Shown: positions 1 to 8,126 of the stretch, in pieces | Layout: every line of letters begins with the position of its first letter | Numbering within the stretch: the stretch's first letter is position 1 | From: JAEUJM01 sp041918615 | Lineage (GTDB): Bacteria > Actinomycetota > Acidimicrobiia > Acidimicrobiales > DATDAH01 | Direction of reading: 5' to 3' | Length of the DNA: 64,000 nt | NCBI GenBank assembly: GCA_041918615.1 | Contig: JAYRVH010000030.1 | Coordinates: 1 to 64,000, forward strand | Program-made: the position numbers and the translations under genes | Notes under the pieces: model-generated | Seen by the model: only the letters and a program-made list of their open reading frames with translations | The model's database searches: none | What the model was told of the DNA's origin: nothing

Positions 1-147
1 GAACTCGCCGCCGACATCGAAGCCTGGGCCGCCACCTGGAACGAGAACCCCACCCCGTTCATCTGGCACAAGACCGCTGACGAGATCCTCGAACGCCTCG
101 CCGGCTACTGCACCGCCATCAACCAAGGAGCCGGTGACGACACATGA
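1..147 (+). pseudogene. IS630-family transposase, C-terminal end
   Basis: The window opens inside a reading frame of 48 codons ending in TGA. The peptide contains WNENPTPFIWHKTADEIL followed by ERLAGYC, the typical end of IS630-family DDE transposases (the W-x-x-x-x-NP-x-PF-x-W-x-KTADEIL block). The catalytic region lies left of the window, so it cannot be told whether the copy is intact. It is the leftmost of several transposase remnants. Confidence 0.8.
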
Positions 148-181
148 CCCTCATTTCACAGCCCTTCAACCTTCCAGCACA

Positions 182-305
182 CTAGCTGGTGGGGACGTTC
201 TGGTAGTTGTAGTCGGCTTCGAAGGCAGCCGGGGTGGTGTAGCCGGGGCCGTCGGTGATCTGGCCGTGGAGGCGGCGGTCAGCTTCAGATACGCGAGATG
301 CGAAC
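182..305 (-). pseudogene. IS3-family transposase (OrfB) tail fragment
   Basis: On the minus strand a short frame reads RRLHGQ, then GYTTPAAFEADYY, and stops at TAG. This matches the conserved end of IS3-family OrfB (RRxHxxLGYxTPAxFE). Only about 40 codons survive and no start or DDE residues are present, so this is a relic. The bases from about 306 to 542 hold no gene I can support; a minus-strand frame ending near 336 (with the string DLDIYRQITEAGEQAR) may be another remnant but matches no family I recognise. Confidence 0.5.
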
Positions 306-542
306 GGACCTGCTGGTAGAGGGTGTCCGCCGCGCTCACCGTGCTTGCTCCCCGGCCTCGGTGATCTGGCGGTAGATGTCGAGATCGATCACGGGGTCGG
401 CGCCGGCGGGCCCGGCGATCTCGGCGGCCAGGGCGAGCGCGGCGGCCGACGGGGTGAAGCACTGGAGTATCGTGTGACTGCTGGTGGGGCGGCTGCAGGG
501 AGGGTGAGCGTTGGGGACAGTCGTGGGCGGGGCGGTGGGCGA

Positions 543-2042
543 ATGACGACGCCAGGCGAGCAACAACCGTCTGAGTCGGCGCCACCGCTGCCGAGAGGAT
601 CGGGCCGGACTCGCAAGGCGTTGGTGGTCGGGGCGATCGCGGCGGCTGTGGCACTCGTCGCCATCGTTGTCACTGTTCTGGTGGCTGGCGGTGGAGAGGA
701 ATCTGTCAACGAGGTCTTCCGTCAGCCGGCGGGCGCCACCGGCGACGATCCGTTCACCGAATCAGTCGCTGTGCCCGGTCAGGACTCGGCAGTCACGGCG
801 CAAGAGGCCGGGGGTTCAACCTCGGGGGCCGACCTGGAAGTGGCGAGCGCTCCCGGCTCCCAGCCGGGCCTGTACGGCGGCACCCAGAACCAGGCGACCT
901 GCGACCGCGAACAGCTCATCAGCTTCCTCGAGGCGAACCCCTCCAAGGCCCAGGCATGGGCGTCGGTCGAAGGCATCACGGCCGAGGAGATTCCTGCGTT
1001 CATCCGCGGCCTGACACCGACCCGTCTCCGCTACGACACCCGTGTCACCAACCACGGCTACCGGAACGGGCAGGCAACGTCGTTCCAGTCGGTTCTGCAG
1101 GCGGGCTCCGCGGTGCTCGTCGACGACCACGGGCTTCCGCGGGCCCGCTGCGCGTGCGGAAACCCGCTGCTCGTCCCGCGGGCGCTCACCGGGGCGATCT
1201 ACCAGGGTCCGACGTGGAACGGCTTCTCCACGCAGAACGTCCAGGTCGTGGTGTCGGTTCAGACGGTCACCCAGTTCGTCCTCGTGGACATCAACACCGG
1301 GAGCCAGTTCAGTCGTCCGGTGACGAGCGACGGCTCCGACGACACCCCTGCCGGGCAGGACGGCCTCGAAGGCACGTATTCGGTGACGTTGAACCTGACG
1401 TGTGGGTCCGAGCTCGGGAGTGACGGCACCACCACGTACACGGAAACCGCGACGTGGGTCTTCCAACCGGGTCAGGCGACGCTGGCGTTCCCCGACATGG
1501 TCCCGATCTCCGAGCTCACATTCGACGCCCCTGTGGTCCTGGACGGCGACGAGTTCCAGATCACCGTCGTGCAGACAGACGGATCGCGGATCGGCCTTGC
1601 CGGGACCGTCGCGGACGACGGCGCCGACTTCGAAGGATCGGGCACGGCCGGACAGGGAACCGCCGCCTCGACGTGCATCGTCGACTTCAGCGGCCACCGC
1701 GTTGCGGGCTCGACCTCGCCGTCGGCGACGACCACAACGACTGCCACCGCGACCACGCTGCCTGAGTCGCCGGCGGGTGGCCCGCCCTGCACGAACGATG
1801 CGGCTCAGCAGGCACTCGCTGACAGTTCCATCCCCGGCACCGTCGATCCGGATCATGGCGCCCGTTGCGAGGGTGGATTCGCAGCGGTGGGCATCTTGGA
1901 CCCGCCGTACGTGGCGAGCCTCGCCATCTTCCGGGCGGACGGGGATCAGTGGGTCGTGGTCGACGGCCGCAGCCCGTGTGAGGACAGAACGATCCCTTAC
2001 GAGATTCGCGTGTGGGGATGCAATGGGGATCCGACGCCATGA
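543..2042 (+). CDS. Membrane-anchored DUF6777-domain protein
   Basis: Predicted 499 aa. The frame is open further upstream, but the ATG at 543 is preferred because what precedes it is composition-biased and overlaps transposon debris. A short polar Pro-rich N-terminus is followed by one transmembrane helix (about residues 25-47), then a low-complexity linker and a conserved extracytoplasmic domain with AWASVEGI, LTPTRLRYDTRVTNHG and RCACGNPLL, the hallmark strings of DUF6777, known from actinobacterial membrane proteins. The C-terminal third is Thr/Ser-rich with four Cys near the end (PCTNDA, RCEGG, SPCED, WGCNGD), likely paired as disulfides outside the cell. Function unknown. It sits alone between mobile-element remnants, so it may be accessory DNA. 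Confidence 0.75.
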   Translation: MTTPGEQQPSESAPPLPRGSGRTRKALVVGAIAAAVALVAIVVTVLVAGGGEESVNEVFRQPAGATGDDPFTESVAVPGQDSAVTAQEAGGSTSGADLEVASAPGSQPGLYGGTQNQATCDREQLISFLEANPSKAQAWASVEGITAEEIPAFIRGLTPTRLRYDTRVTNHGYRNGQATSFQSVLQAGSAVLVDDHGLPRARCACGNPLLVPRALTGAIYQGPTWNGFSTQNVQVVVSVQTVTQFVLVDINTGSQFSRPVTSDGSDDTPAGQDGLEGTYSVTLNLTCGSELGSDGTTTYTETATWVFQPGQATLAFPDMVPISELTFDAPVVLDGDEFQITVVQTDGSRIGLAGTVADDGADFEGSGTAGQGTAASTCIVDFSGHRVAGSTSPSATTTTTATATTLPESPAGGPPCTNDAAQQALADSSIPGTVDPDHGARCEGGFAAVGILDPPYVASLAIFRADGDQWVVVDGRSPCEDRTIPYEIRVWGCNGDPTP

Positions 2043-2260
2043 CATCTGTGCGCGGTCGCAGGATCTTCCAGCGGGGCGCTCTTTCGCCCATCGTCGGGTG
2101 CCAGGATGGCGCGACCCTGTGGGTGCATCGGAAAGTCATCCGTGCCCGTGACCAGGGAGAACGTCGACGAGCGCGGACGCGATTAGGAGCGTCGGCAGCG
2201 GCCTGAGAGCGGTTGGATCGGCTTCTGCGGGCCAGTTTCACCGGTACCGTCGGCGGCGCC

Positions 2261-2643
2261 ATGAACCTCGTTCCTTCGATCGCCCGTCTGATCGTCACGC
2301 GCCTCGGGTGGCTGTTCGCTTCCGGCGACGACCGCGACGCCGAGATCCTCGCGCTGCGCCACCAGGTCCTGGTGGTGCAACATCAGGTGCGCCACCCGAG
2401 GTTCACCGAGACCGACCGGACGATCCCCGCCGCGCTGCCGACGGTGTTCGACCGTGCCCGTCTCGCCCAGGTCTCTTGATCGCAAAACCGGACACGGCCA
2501 TCGGGTGGCATCGCCGTCTCGTGGCCTGCCACTGGACCCAACCCACCAGACCCGGCCGCCCGCCCATCCACGCCGAGATCCGCCGGTTGGCCATCGCCAT
2601 GCCGAACGAGAACCCCACATGGGGCTACCGGCGCGTTCACGGC
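2261..2643 (+). pseudogene. Frameshifted, truncated integrase-core transposase
   Basis: The ATG at 2261 opens a frame with EILALRHQVLVVQHQV, then FTETDRT and VFDRARLAQVS, stopping at 2479. The family text resumes in another frame with AIGWHRRLVACHWTQP and ENPTWGYRRVHG up to about 2643, where similarity ends abruptly. This is the N-terminal half of a DDE transposase with an HTH and integrase core; an indel lies near 2470 and the catalytic half is missing. An alternative TTG start at 2213 adds 16 residues. Bases 2043-2260 show no other gene. Confidence 0.75.
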
Positions 2644-2781
2644 GCCCCTCCGGGAACCATCGGGAATGCCCGCCCGGGCCGGGATAGGCCCTCCCGAGGG
2701 CGCCCAGGGGCGCTCGACGGGGCGTCTGGTAGCTTCGCCGTGCACCCGACCGGTGTGGGAGGGTTGAGAGGGGACGGGGCC

Positions 2782-3405
2782 ATGACCAGGTTTCGACTGG
2801 GCCGGGCGGCCCTCTGCACGATCGTTCTCGCCGCGACCTTGACCGTCGGGGCGCAGGTTCCCGTGGCCGCACAGGACGCCGCCGCACCTGAGGTCGCCGG
2901 GGGCTCCGAGGTGCAGGTGGTCGAATCGGAGCCAATGACCGTCGATCGCCTGTTGACGCTCCGCGTGCCGGGCGTGTGCGACTTCCGGGCCGCCCATTAC
3001 GTGGACGGCGTCCATCCCGATTCGCCCGGCCCTTACGACTCCTTCGCCGAGGTCGTCGGTGCGGGCGACTCGGCCGGCTTCCTGCCGCTCCAAGCCAAGG
3101 TCGGCGACGTGACCGGCGACGGGGTCGACGACGGGTTGATGGACGTGTTGTGCACCTACGGCGGCAACAACGTCTTCTTCAACATCTTCGTGTACCGGTC
3201 GGACCGGCGTCTCCTCGGACGGATCCCTGTCGAGCGGTACGTCCACACCGACATCTGGGCGATCTCCTACCCCAAGGCGAAGATCAGCGACGGCACCATC
3301 AGGACCACCGTCTACTCCTGGGACGCGGACGACGCCCACTGCTGCCCTTCGATCGTGACGCGCCTCCGCTTCCGGTGGAACGGTTCCCGTTTCGTGAGGG
3401 TCTGA
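2782..3405 (+). CDS. Secreted hypothetical protein, FG-GAP/VCBS-like
   Basis: Predicted 207 aa. The ATG at 2782 follows a purine-rich stretch (gagaggggac) suitable as a ribosome binding site. Residues 1-30 form a typical signal peptide (Arg, hydrophobic core, AQVPVAAQ). The mature part carries KVGDVTGDGVDD, an Asp/Gly calcium-loop-like sequence seen in FG-GAP/VCBS repeats, and a C-terminal part rich in aromatic residues with a vicinal Cys pair (DDAHCCPS). I do not recognise a named family. It stands alone between a transposase remnant and a broken replication gene. Confidence 0.6.
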   Translation: MTRFRLGRAALCTIVLAATLTVGAQVPVAAQDAAAPEVAGGSEVQVVESEPMTVDRLLTLRVPGVCDFRAAHYVDGVHPDSPGPYDSFAEVVGAGDSAGFLPLQAKVGDVTGDGVDDGLMDVLCTYGGNNVFFNIFVYRSDRRLLGRIPVERYVHTDIWAISYPKAKISDGTIRTTVYSWDADDAHCCPSIVTRLRFRWNGSRFVRV

Positions 3406-3439
3406 GAGCACCAGCCAAGCCGAGCCCACTTGAGCCACA

Positions 3440-3967
3440 GCCACGCTCTGCCGTGGCGTGAACGGACTGAACCTCCGGTTGCGGGGGCTCGGGCACTGCT
3501 TCCGGGCACTGCCTGCCGGCCTTGGCGTCGATGTGAGCGAATATCAGCCCGTGGAAGTCCCTCGCAACGTCGAGGCGCTGAACCTTGACAGAGCTGAGGT
3601 CCCGCACCGGCTTGAACAGGTCATCGAGCATCCCGACGCACTCCCGGACAGCCATCTGCGTCTCCTCGGGAGTGCAGAGCCCGTAGCCGGCGCCGTGTAC
3701 GAACCGAGAGGGGTTGAACTCCAGGTTGACTCGCTAACCCCCGTCCCAGCGCCGAGCATTGACCCTGACGATGCAACCCGACAGCACCAGCTTGGTGTCG
3801 CAGGACCCGGCGCTGCTTCGTGTCCACCGCCCAGCTCCGGGCCAAACATCGGCCCGGAAGCCGATGCCCAGCATGTCGACGCCGAAGTGGCCGTCGAATG
3901 GGATCGCCATATCGACGCCGAAGTGGCCGTCGAATGGGATCGCCATATCGCTGGCCGTCACCGCCAT
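3440..3967 (-). pseudogene. Broken replication-initiator-like gene
   Basis: A minus-strand frame starts with ATG at 3967 behind a GAGGAG-type ribosome binding site, runs to an in-frame TAG at 3736-3734, then continues in the same frame with VNLEFNPSRFVHGAGYG and KVQRLDVARDFHGL. The combination FNPSR ... RLDVARDF resembles replication initiators of small phages and actinomycete plasmids; that assignment is from memory and tentative. After about 3530 the text no longer looks conserved. The gene is inactive unless the amber codon is read through, and it has a 12-codon tandem duplication near its start. Bases 3968-4249 show no gene. Confidence 0.4.
3876..3947. repeat. Perfect 36-bp tandem duplication
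   Basis: Two exact copies of a 36-bp unit at 3876-3911 and 3912-3947. Read on the minus strand each encodes MAIPFDGHFGVD, so the duplication keeps the frame of the broken replication-initiator-like gene. Copy identity suggests a recent slippage event. Confidence 0.95.
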
Positions 3968-4249
3968 ATCGCCATCTCCTCGGTAACCAGGCTGAGGTTG
4001 TGCGAAATTTGGCCATGGTGGGGACTGTTAGACGGTCCGGGACCTCGCGGCAACGGATCCGCTGATGGCGTCTGCCCGCACGGCGCCGGTGAAGCTGCCG
4101 TTGACTGGTCTGACACCTGTCATGTTCAAGATCATCACCCGTTCCTCCTGTGAGTTGACTGGTAGGTATCGAGTCTGAAGAGCGACCGTTCCGCCAACGT
4201 CGCCGTTGAGTTGGCCGGTCCTCCTCAGACACCGGTGGACGGTATCACC

Positions 4250-4289
4250 GTACGTCGTTTCGTACACGTGATGTGCTAGGCTTCGTTCC
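4250..4289 (+). promoter_or_regulatory. Likely leaderless promoter with a small palindrome
   Basis: An inverted repeat GTACG-N6-CGTAC (4250-4265) sits just upstream of TAGGCT (4277-4282), a plausible -10 hexamer, and the ATG of the following gene is at 4290, seven bases after it. That spacing suggests a leaderless transcript, common in actinobacteria. The palindrome is placed where a repressor would block the promoter; autoregulation by the downstream HTH protein is an inference. Confidence 0.4.
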
Positions 4290-4979
4290 ATGGGCGTCGA
4301 AGAACCCGAGGGGCTGTACGCGTTGATCGGCCGGAACATGACCGAGTGCCGGGTCGCCGAGGGACTCACCCGTTCCGAGATCGCCGCATGGGCACAGGAG
4401 TTCGGTCTGCCCTGGACCGAACGGATCACCGCTGAGACGGAACGAGGTGCCCGACGGGTACCCCTGGACGAATGGGCCACGATCCCCCTCGTCTACGCCG
4501 CCAGCCCCGAGCGACTCCTCGCCGGCGACGGCATCGTCCGCCTCAACGGCCAAGCCTCAGCCCAACTCGAAGGACTACGGGCAGTCCTGTGCGGCCCCTT
4601 CCAGAACGTTCGACCCTTCGACCACTTCGACACGCCGATCAGCAGACGCATGCTCGCCGACGCCGCTAGCCGGTCCCCCGACATGACCGTGGACGACATA
4701 CCCGACAACCGCGAGTACCGGTCTCCCGACTCGGCAGACACCGCGACCGCCCGCCAGACAGAACGTAACGCCGCCGCCGGCCTCGGGATCACAACCGAGG
4801 CCCTCGTCCAGGCCGCATTCGACCTCTGGGGTCAGAGCCTGGTCGAGGAGCGAGACCAACGCGTCACAGAACTTGGCGCCGACCCCGCCGAGGCCCGAGA
4901 GCCCCGAGCCGTGCGAGGCCACATCACCCGACGGCTCCTCCGCGAGCTCAAGTCCCACCTGCAGAAGGTCCCGACATGA
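4290..4979 (+). CDS. HTH-type regulatory protein of the integrative element
   Basis: Predicted 229 aa. Residues about 10-60 read as an XRE-like helix-turn-helix (LIGRNMTECRVAEGLTRSE followed by IAAWAQEFGLPWTE), with a Glu/Arg-rich segment after it. The rest is charged and helical with no family I recognise; the C-terminus is Arg/Lys-rich (HITRRLLRELKSHLQK). The stop overlaps the next start by 4 nt (ATGA at 4976), so it is translationally coupled to the excisionase gene, and the integrase follows. By position it is probably the element's repressor or activator of excision; this is inference. Confidence 0.65.
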   Translation: MGVEEPEGLYALIGRNMTECRVAEGLTRSEIAAWAQEFGLPWTERITAETERGARRVPLDEWATIPLVYAASPERLLAGDGIVRLNGQASAQLEGLRAVLCGPFQNVRPFDHFDTPISRRMLADAASRSPDMTVDDIPDNREYRSPDSADTATARQTERNAAAGLGITTEALVQAAFDLWGQSLVEERDQRVTELGADPAEAREPRAVRGHITRRLLRELKSHLQKVPT

Positions 4980-5185
4980 GCGACTGGCACAGCTCTCCCA
5001 CACGCCTACTCAAGGTCGACGACGCCGCCCACTACCTCTCACTCAGCCGAAGCCGGATCTACGAGCTCATGGCCACCCACGACCTCGAGTCCGTCGCCAT
5101 CGGGCGATCGCGTCGCATACCCCTGAGAGCGCTCGAGGAGTTCGTCACGCGCCTGAGCGATCCCGAGGAGAACCAGCCAGGCTGA
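4976..5185 (+). CDS. Excisionase-like small DNA-binding protein
   Basis: Predicted 69 aa. It contains LLKVDDAAHYLSLSRSRIYE followed by LMATHDLESVAIGRSRRIP, the winged-HTH pattern of the MerR/excisionase DNA-binding family (helix-turn-helix, then the basic IGRSRRIP strand). Length is normal for Xis. It overlaps the preceding gene by 4 nt and ends 28 bases before the integrase, the classic xis-int order. It would act as the directionality factor that bends attachment-site DNA during excision. Confidence 0.85.
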   Translation: MSDWHSSPTRLLKVDDAAHYLSLSRSRIYELMATHDLESVAIGRSRRIPLRALEEFVTRLSDPEENQPG

Positions 5186-5213
5186 ACCCGGTGCCAATCG
5201 GAAGGAGCGCAAG

Positions 5214-6356
5214 ATGGGCAAACGACGAGGCCACGGCGAAGGGTCGATCTACCAGCGAAAGGACGGCCGGTGGGTGGGCGAGGTCCTCTTGGGCTGGGAG
5301 GACGGCAGGCGTCAGCGCAAGTTCGTCTACGGGCGTACCCGGCGGGAGGCTGCCGACAAGCTCCGCGAGGTGCAGCGGCTCATCGCCGCCGGTCTGCCGG
5401 TGCCGTCCGACCGGTTGACCGTGGCTGCTTGGCTCACGATGTGGCTGGCCCACCACCTGTCCCGTGATCTCTCGCCCAACACCATCGAGCAGTACCGCTC
5501 GATGGTCGAGAAGCACCTGATTCCGGCCTTCGGCCGCGTCCGCCTCAAGGCGCTCACCCCAGCCGACGTGGAGGCGATGCTCCGTCGCAAGGCTGAGAGG
5601 GGTCTCAGTTCCAGCACCTGCATGAGAATTCGATCCGTGCTCCAGATGGCACTGCACAGGGCGCAGGTGGAGGGTCACCTCCACCGCAACGTGGCGGAGC
5701 TTGCTCGCCGCCCGAAGGTGACTCACGAGGAACGCAAGAGCCTCACTGTCGACGAAGCTCAGCGGCTTCTGGCTGCGGTCCAAGGCACCTCGCTGGAGGC
5801 CGCACTCACGGTCATGCTCCTCCACGGCCTCCGGCCGGGCGAGGCGATGGGCCTGACATGGGACGACATCGACTTCGACGGTCGCGTGCTGGCAGTAAGG
5901 AGATCGCTCAAGCGTGAGCCAGCAGGACTGCGTCTCGGCAACGTCAAGACCGCCAAGTCCGAACGACCGCTGGCGATGCCCCGCCCCGTGCTCAGCGCGT
6001 TGCGGCGGCGGAAGGTTCAACAGGCGGAGGAGCTTCTTCGAGCTGGGGTGGGATCACCGCCAGATGACCTCGTGTTCACCACCTCAGCAGGCACGCCCAT
6101 CGACCCGAGCAACCTCCGGCGGGCGCTCGCCCGGGCCACGGATGCGGCGGGTCTCGGACACTGGACGCCATACGAGCTTCGCCACTCCTGCACGTCGCTC
6201 CTGTCGGCCGCTGGCATCCCGTTGGAGCAGATCGCCGACATCCTCGGCCACAAGGGCGTTCGCATGACCGCCGAGGTCTACCGCCACCGCATCGACCCGG
6301 TCATCGACGGTGGGGTCGAGGCCATGGAAGCGCTCTTCGGCGATGGCTCACCGTGA
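5214..6356 (+). CDS. Tyrosine recombinase (phage/ICE-type integrase)
   Basis: Predicted 380 aa, full length. Domains in order: an N-terminal arm-binding region (GEGSIYQRKDGRWVG, residues 9-23), a SAM-like core-binding domain (about 66-160) and the catalytic domain (about 175-360). The catalytic set is visible: Arg207 (HGLRPGEA), Lys248 (TAKSERPL), Arg323 in YELRHS, His346 in ILGHKG and the nucleophile Tyr356 in EVYRH; the first box II residue is Tyr320 rather than His, as in many actinomycete integrases. The gene lies with its 3' end toward tRNA-Val about 100 bases away, so the tRNA 3' half is the likely attB. No second copy of the tRNA end is visible in the window, so the other element end was not located. 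Confidence 0.93.
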   Translation: MGKRRGHGEGSIYQRKDGRWVGEVLLGWEDGRRQRKFVYGRTRREAADKLREVQRLIAAGLPVPSDRLTVAAWLTMWLAHHLSRDLSPNTIEQYRSMVEKHLIPAFGRVRLKALTPADVEAMLRRKAERGLSSSTCMRIRSVLQMALHRAQVEGHLHRNVAELARRPKVTHEERKSLTVDEAQRLLAAVQGTSLEAALTVMLLHGLRPGEAMGLTWDDIDFDGRVLAVRRSLKREPAGLRLGNVKTAKSERPLAMPRPVLSALRRRKVQQAEELLRAGVGSPPDDLVFTTSAGTPIDPSNLRRALARATDAAGLGHWTPYELRHSCTSLLSAAGIPLEQIADILGHKGVRMTAEVYRHRIDPVIDGGVEAMEALFGDGSP

Positions 6357-6361
6357 TGCGT

Positions 6362-6384
6362 TTGCCTGTCAACTTGCCTGTCAA
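6362..6384 (+). repeat. Direct repeat of 11 bp between integrase and tRNA
   Basis: TTGCCTGTCAA occurs at 6362-6372 and again at 6374-6384, a 12-base period just downstream of the integrase stop. The position next to the predicted attachment site makes an arm-type recombinase binding site possible, but nothing else supports that. Confidence 0.4.
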
Positions 6385-6401
6385 AGGCCCCCGGACGCGA
6401 C

Positions 6402-6449
6402 GAAACCCCAGGGCCGGTGGCGGGAAAACCGCCCCTGACCTGGGGTTTC
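6402..6449. terminator. Bidirectional hairpin between integrase and tRNA-Val
   Basis: An 11-bp perfect inverted repeat (GAAACCCCAGG at 6402-6412, CCTGGGGTTTC at 6439-6449) encloses a second GC stem of the form GGCGG-GAAAA-CCGCC. It lies just past the tRNA-Val 3' end and could terminate both the tRNA transcript and the integrase transcript. There is no long T run, as is usual in this GC range. Confidence 0.6.
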
Positions 6450-6454
6450 TCTCG

Positions 6455-6528
6455 TGGGCCGTACAGGACTCGAACCTGTGACCCCCTGCGCGTCATGCAG
6501 GTGCGCTACCAGACTGCGCCAACGGCCC
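6455..6528 (-). tRNA. tRNA-Val (GAC)
   Basis: The minus strand folds as a 74-nt cloverleaf: acceptor GGGCCGT/ACGGCCC, D arm GCGC...GCGC, anticodon stem CCTGC/GCAGG with loop ATGACGC (anticodon GAC), T arm ACAGG-TTCGAGT-CCTGT and discriminator A at 6455. The CAT inside the loop region is not at positions 34-36, so this is not tRNA-Met. CCA is not encoded. The 3' end faces the integrase gene and is the probable integration site. Confidence 0.9.
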
Positions 6529-6584
6529 CGAAGGACGAACTCTAGCGGAGGGTGTCCCGCTGGACACACCCCCGACGATGGGCG

Positions 6585-7208
6585 TCAGGGTCGCTGCCTG
6601 GCCACCACGCCGGCGACGAGGATCATCGCAGCGCCGATGCCGAGCACGTACAGGCCGTAACGGAGCGTGACATCCACATCGCCCAGGGTCTGCACCTTGC
6701 CCTTGCGGTCGAGGATGTCGCTCATCGCGTAGGCCGCCAACCCCAGGCTGAGTGCGCCGACCGCCACCATGGTCATCCGGACGGCGAGCGGCGCAACCTG
6801 GCTGATCAACAGGCCTGCCAACGCCGCCGCTAGCAACGCGAGGACAGCGAAGTGCGGCCCCGTCTCGACGCCGTGGTCGAACCAGTCCCAGCCGCTCACC
6901 GTCTGGGTGCGGGCGGTCAGGAACGAGTGGGCGATGGCGGCCCACGGCAGGAAGGAGGCCACGCCCACGAGCAGGGCACCTGAGAGGCCGACGGCACCTG
7001 CCGTGATGTTGCGCGCCGCTCCCCCCAAGTCAGACTCCGCGGGCACGGAAGCGGCCGGGTATGGGTACGGATCCGCGGGCAGCCTCAGGCCGGCGGACGG
7101 TCCGAGTCGCGGGCCGGTCATCGGCGGCAGGGCCGCTGATCCACACTCGGGACAGAACGCGGCTCCCGCCGGTAGAGCGGTTCCGCACTTCGCGCACGCG
7201 TCGCCCAC
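6585..7208 (-). CDS. Zinc-ribbon multi-pass membrane protein
   Basis: Predicted 207 aa from the GTG at 7208, chosen because it begins directly before the zinc ribbon VGDACAKCGTALP ... FCPECGS (two CxxC pairs, residues about 4-23). A Pro/Gly/Tyr-rich linker follows, then four hydrophobic helices (about 68-90, 115-135, 140-160, 180-203). The layout of a cytosolic zinc ribbon, flexible linker and small membrane domain is common among uncharacterised actinobacterial proteins. No enzymatic motif is visible. It is transcribed toward the tRNA and stands alone. Confidence 0.65.
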   Translation of the reverse strand: MGDACAKCGTALPAGAAFCPECGSAALPPMTGPRLGPSAGLRLPADPYPYPAASVPAESDLGGAARNITAGAVGLSGALLVGVASFLPWAAIAHSFLTARTQTVSGWDWFDHGVETGPHFAVLALLAAALAGLLISQVAPLAVRMTMVAVGALSLGLAAYAMSDILDRKGKVQTLGDVDVTLRYGLYVLGIGAAMILVAGVVARQRP

Positions 7209-7321
7209 TGCGCTCCTCTGTGGTCGGCGAATCGGGCCCGACGAGTCTCCCACCCTCCGCCGAGGTGAGCACACGGCCTCCGAGAGCCGCTCGCTCCCGA
7301 CTACCTGCCAGACTGGGCGCG

Positions 7322-7696
7322 ATGGACTACCGCCAACTCGTCCGGTCCATGGCCGCCGGCCGCGTGGCCATCGGCGTCGCCCTCCTGCTCGCCCCGGGCC
7401 TGGCCGCTCGCGGGTGGGCCGGCGCGGAGGCCTCCCGACCCGTCACCAGGGTGTTCCTCCGCACCTTGGGCATACGCGACCTCGTGCTCGGCCTCGGTAC
7501 GCTCCGGGCTCTCAACCGGGGCGAGGACGTCGCGCCCTGGGCCCGGTACGGCGCGGCGGTGGACGGCGTCGACGCGGCCGCCACCCTGGTCGGCTACCGC
7601 CACCTGGCGCCGCGGGGCCGCGCGGTCGTGCTCGCGATGGCCGCGACCGCCGTTGCCGGCCAGGTCGCCGCCGCCGAGCACCTCGCCCGCGAGTAG
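7322..7696 (+). CDS. Small four-helix membrane protein
   Basis: Predicted 124 aa from ATG 7322. Four hydrophobic stretches (LVRSMAAGRVAIGVALLLAP, IRDLVLGLGTLRAL, GAAVDGVDAAATLVG, AVVLAMAATAVAGQVAAAEH) alternate with Arg-rich turns. The pattern of R-x-LGIRDLVLG near the second helix is typical of small conserved actinobacterial membrane proteins annotated DUF4267 or similar; the exact family is uncertain. It converges with the VOC-family gene 6 bases downstream. Confidence 0.6.
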   Translation: MDYRQLVRSMAAGRVAIGVALLLAPGLAARGWAGAEASRPVTRVFLRTLGIRDLVLGLGTLRALNRGEDVAPWARYGAAVDGVDAAATLVGYRHLAPRGRAVVLAMAATAVAGQVAAAEHLARE

Positions 7697-7702
7697 GCGG
7701 CC

Positions 7703-8053
7703 CTACGCCGGCTGTTGAAGCTCGATCAGGTTGCCGGCCGGATCGTGCAGGAACGCCTGACGCCCCGTTCCCACGGGGGTCGGGTCGCTCACTCGGATGC
7801 CCCTGTCGCGCAGCTCGGCGACGGCAGCCACGAGGTCGGGGACCTGGAGCGCCACATGTTGACCGCAGTCGTCCGGCAGAGCCGCCTCGAGCAGGTGGAT
7901 CTGCTGGGCACCCACGTCGAGCCACGCCCCCCCGAAACCGAAGTCGGGACGGTCGCCTCGTTCGGCGAGCCCCAGTACGTCCACGTAGAACGACACCGCA
8001 GCCGCCACGTCGGTGACGTTGAGCGACACGTGATGGACGCCGAGGGTCTGCAC
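7703..8053 (-). CDS. VOC-superfamily (glyoxalase/dioxygenase fold) protein
   Basis: Predicted 116 aa, one paired beta-alpha-beta-beta-beta unit. HHVSLNVTDVAAAVSFYVDVLGL at the start and FLHDPAGNLIELQQP at the end are the signature ends of the VOC fold, giving metal ligands His7, a middle His (QIHLLE) and Glu in NLIEL. Length matches single-domain glyoxalase I-like proteins. Substrate cannot be read from the sequence. GTG start at 8053. Confidence 0.85.
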   Translation of the reverse strand: MQTLGVHHVSLNVTDVAAAVSFYVDVLGLAERGDRPDFGFGGAWLDVGAQQIHLLEAALPDDCGQHVALQVPDLVAAVAELRDRGIRVSDPTPVGTGRQAFLHDPAGNLIELQQPA

Positions 8054-8126
8054 CCGCCCATCCTCTCACCACGGCGGGTACGACTGCCGGGCGTCGACCG
8101 GTGGCGGAGCCGGTCGGAGGGCCGGT

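Noticed and set aside
166..709. Several overlapping frames in 166-709 on both strands
   Set aside because: Low-complexity Pro/Arg/Thr shadows; only the IS3 OrfB tail and the DUF6777 gene have family support.
6455..6528. tRNA-Met because of the CAT in the anticodon region
   Set aside because: Counting the cloverleaf puts GAC at positions 34-36; the CAT overlaps the anticodon stem.
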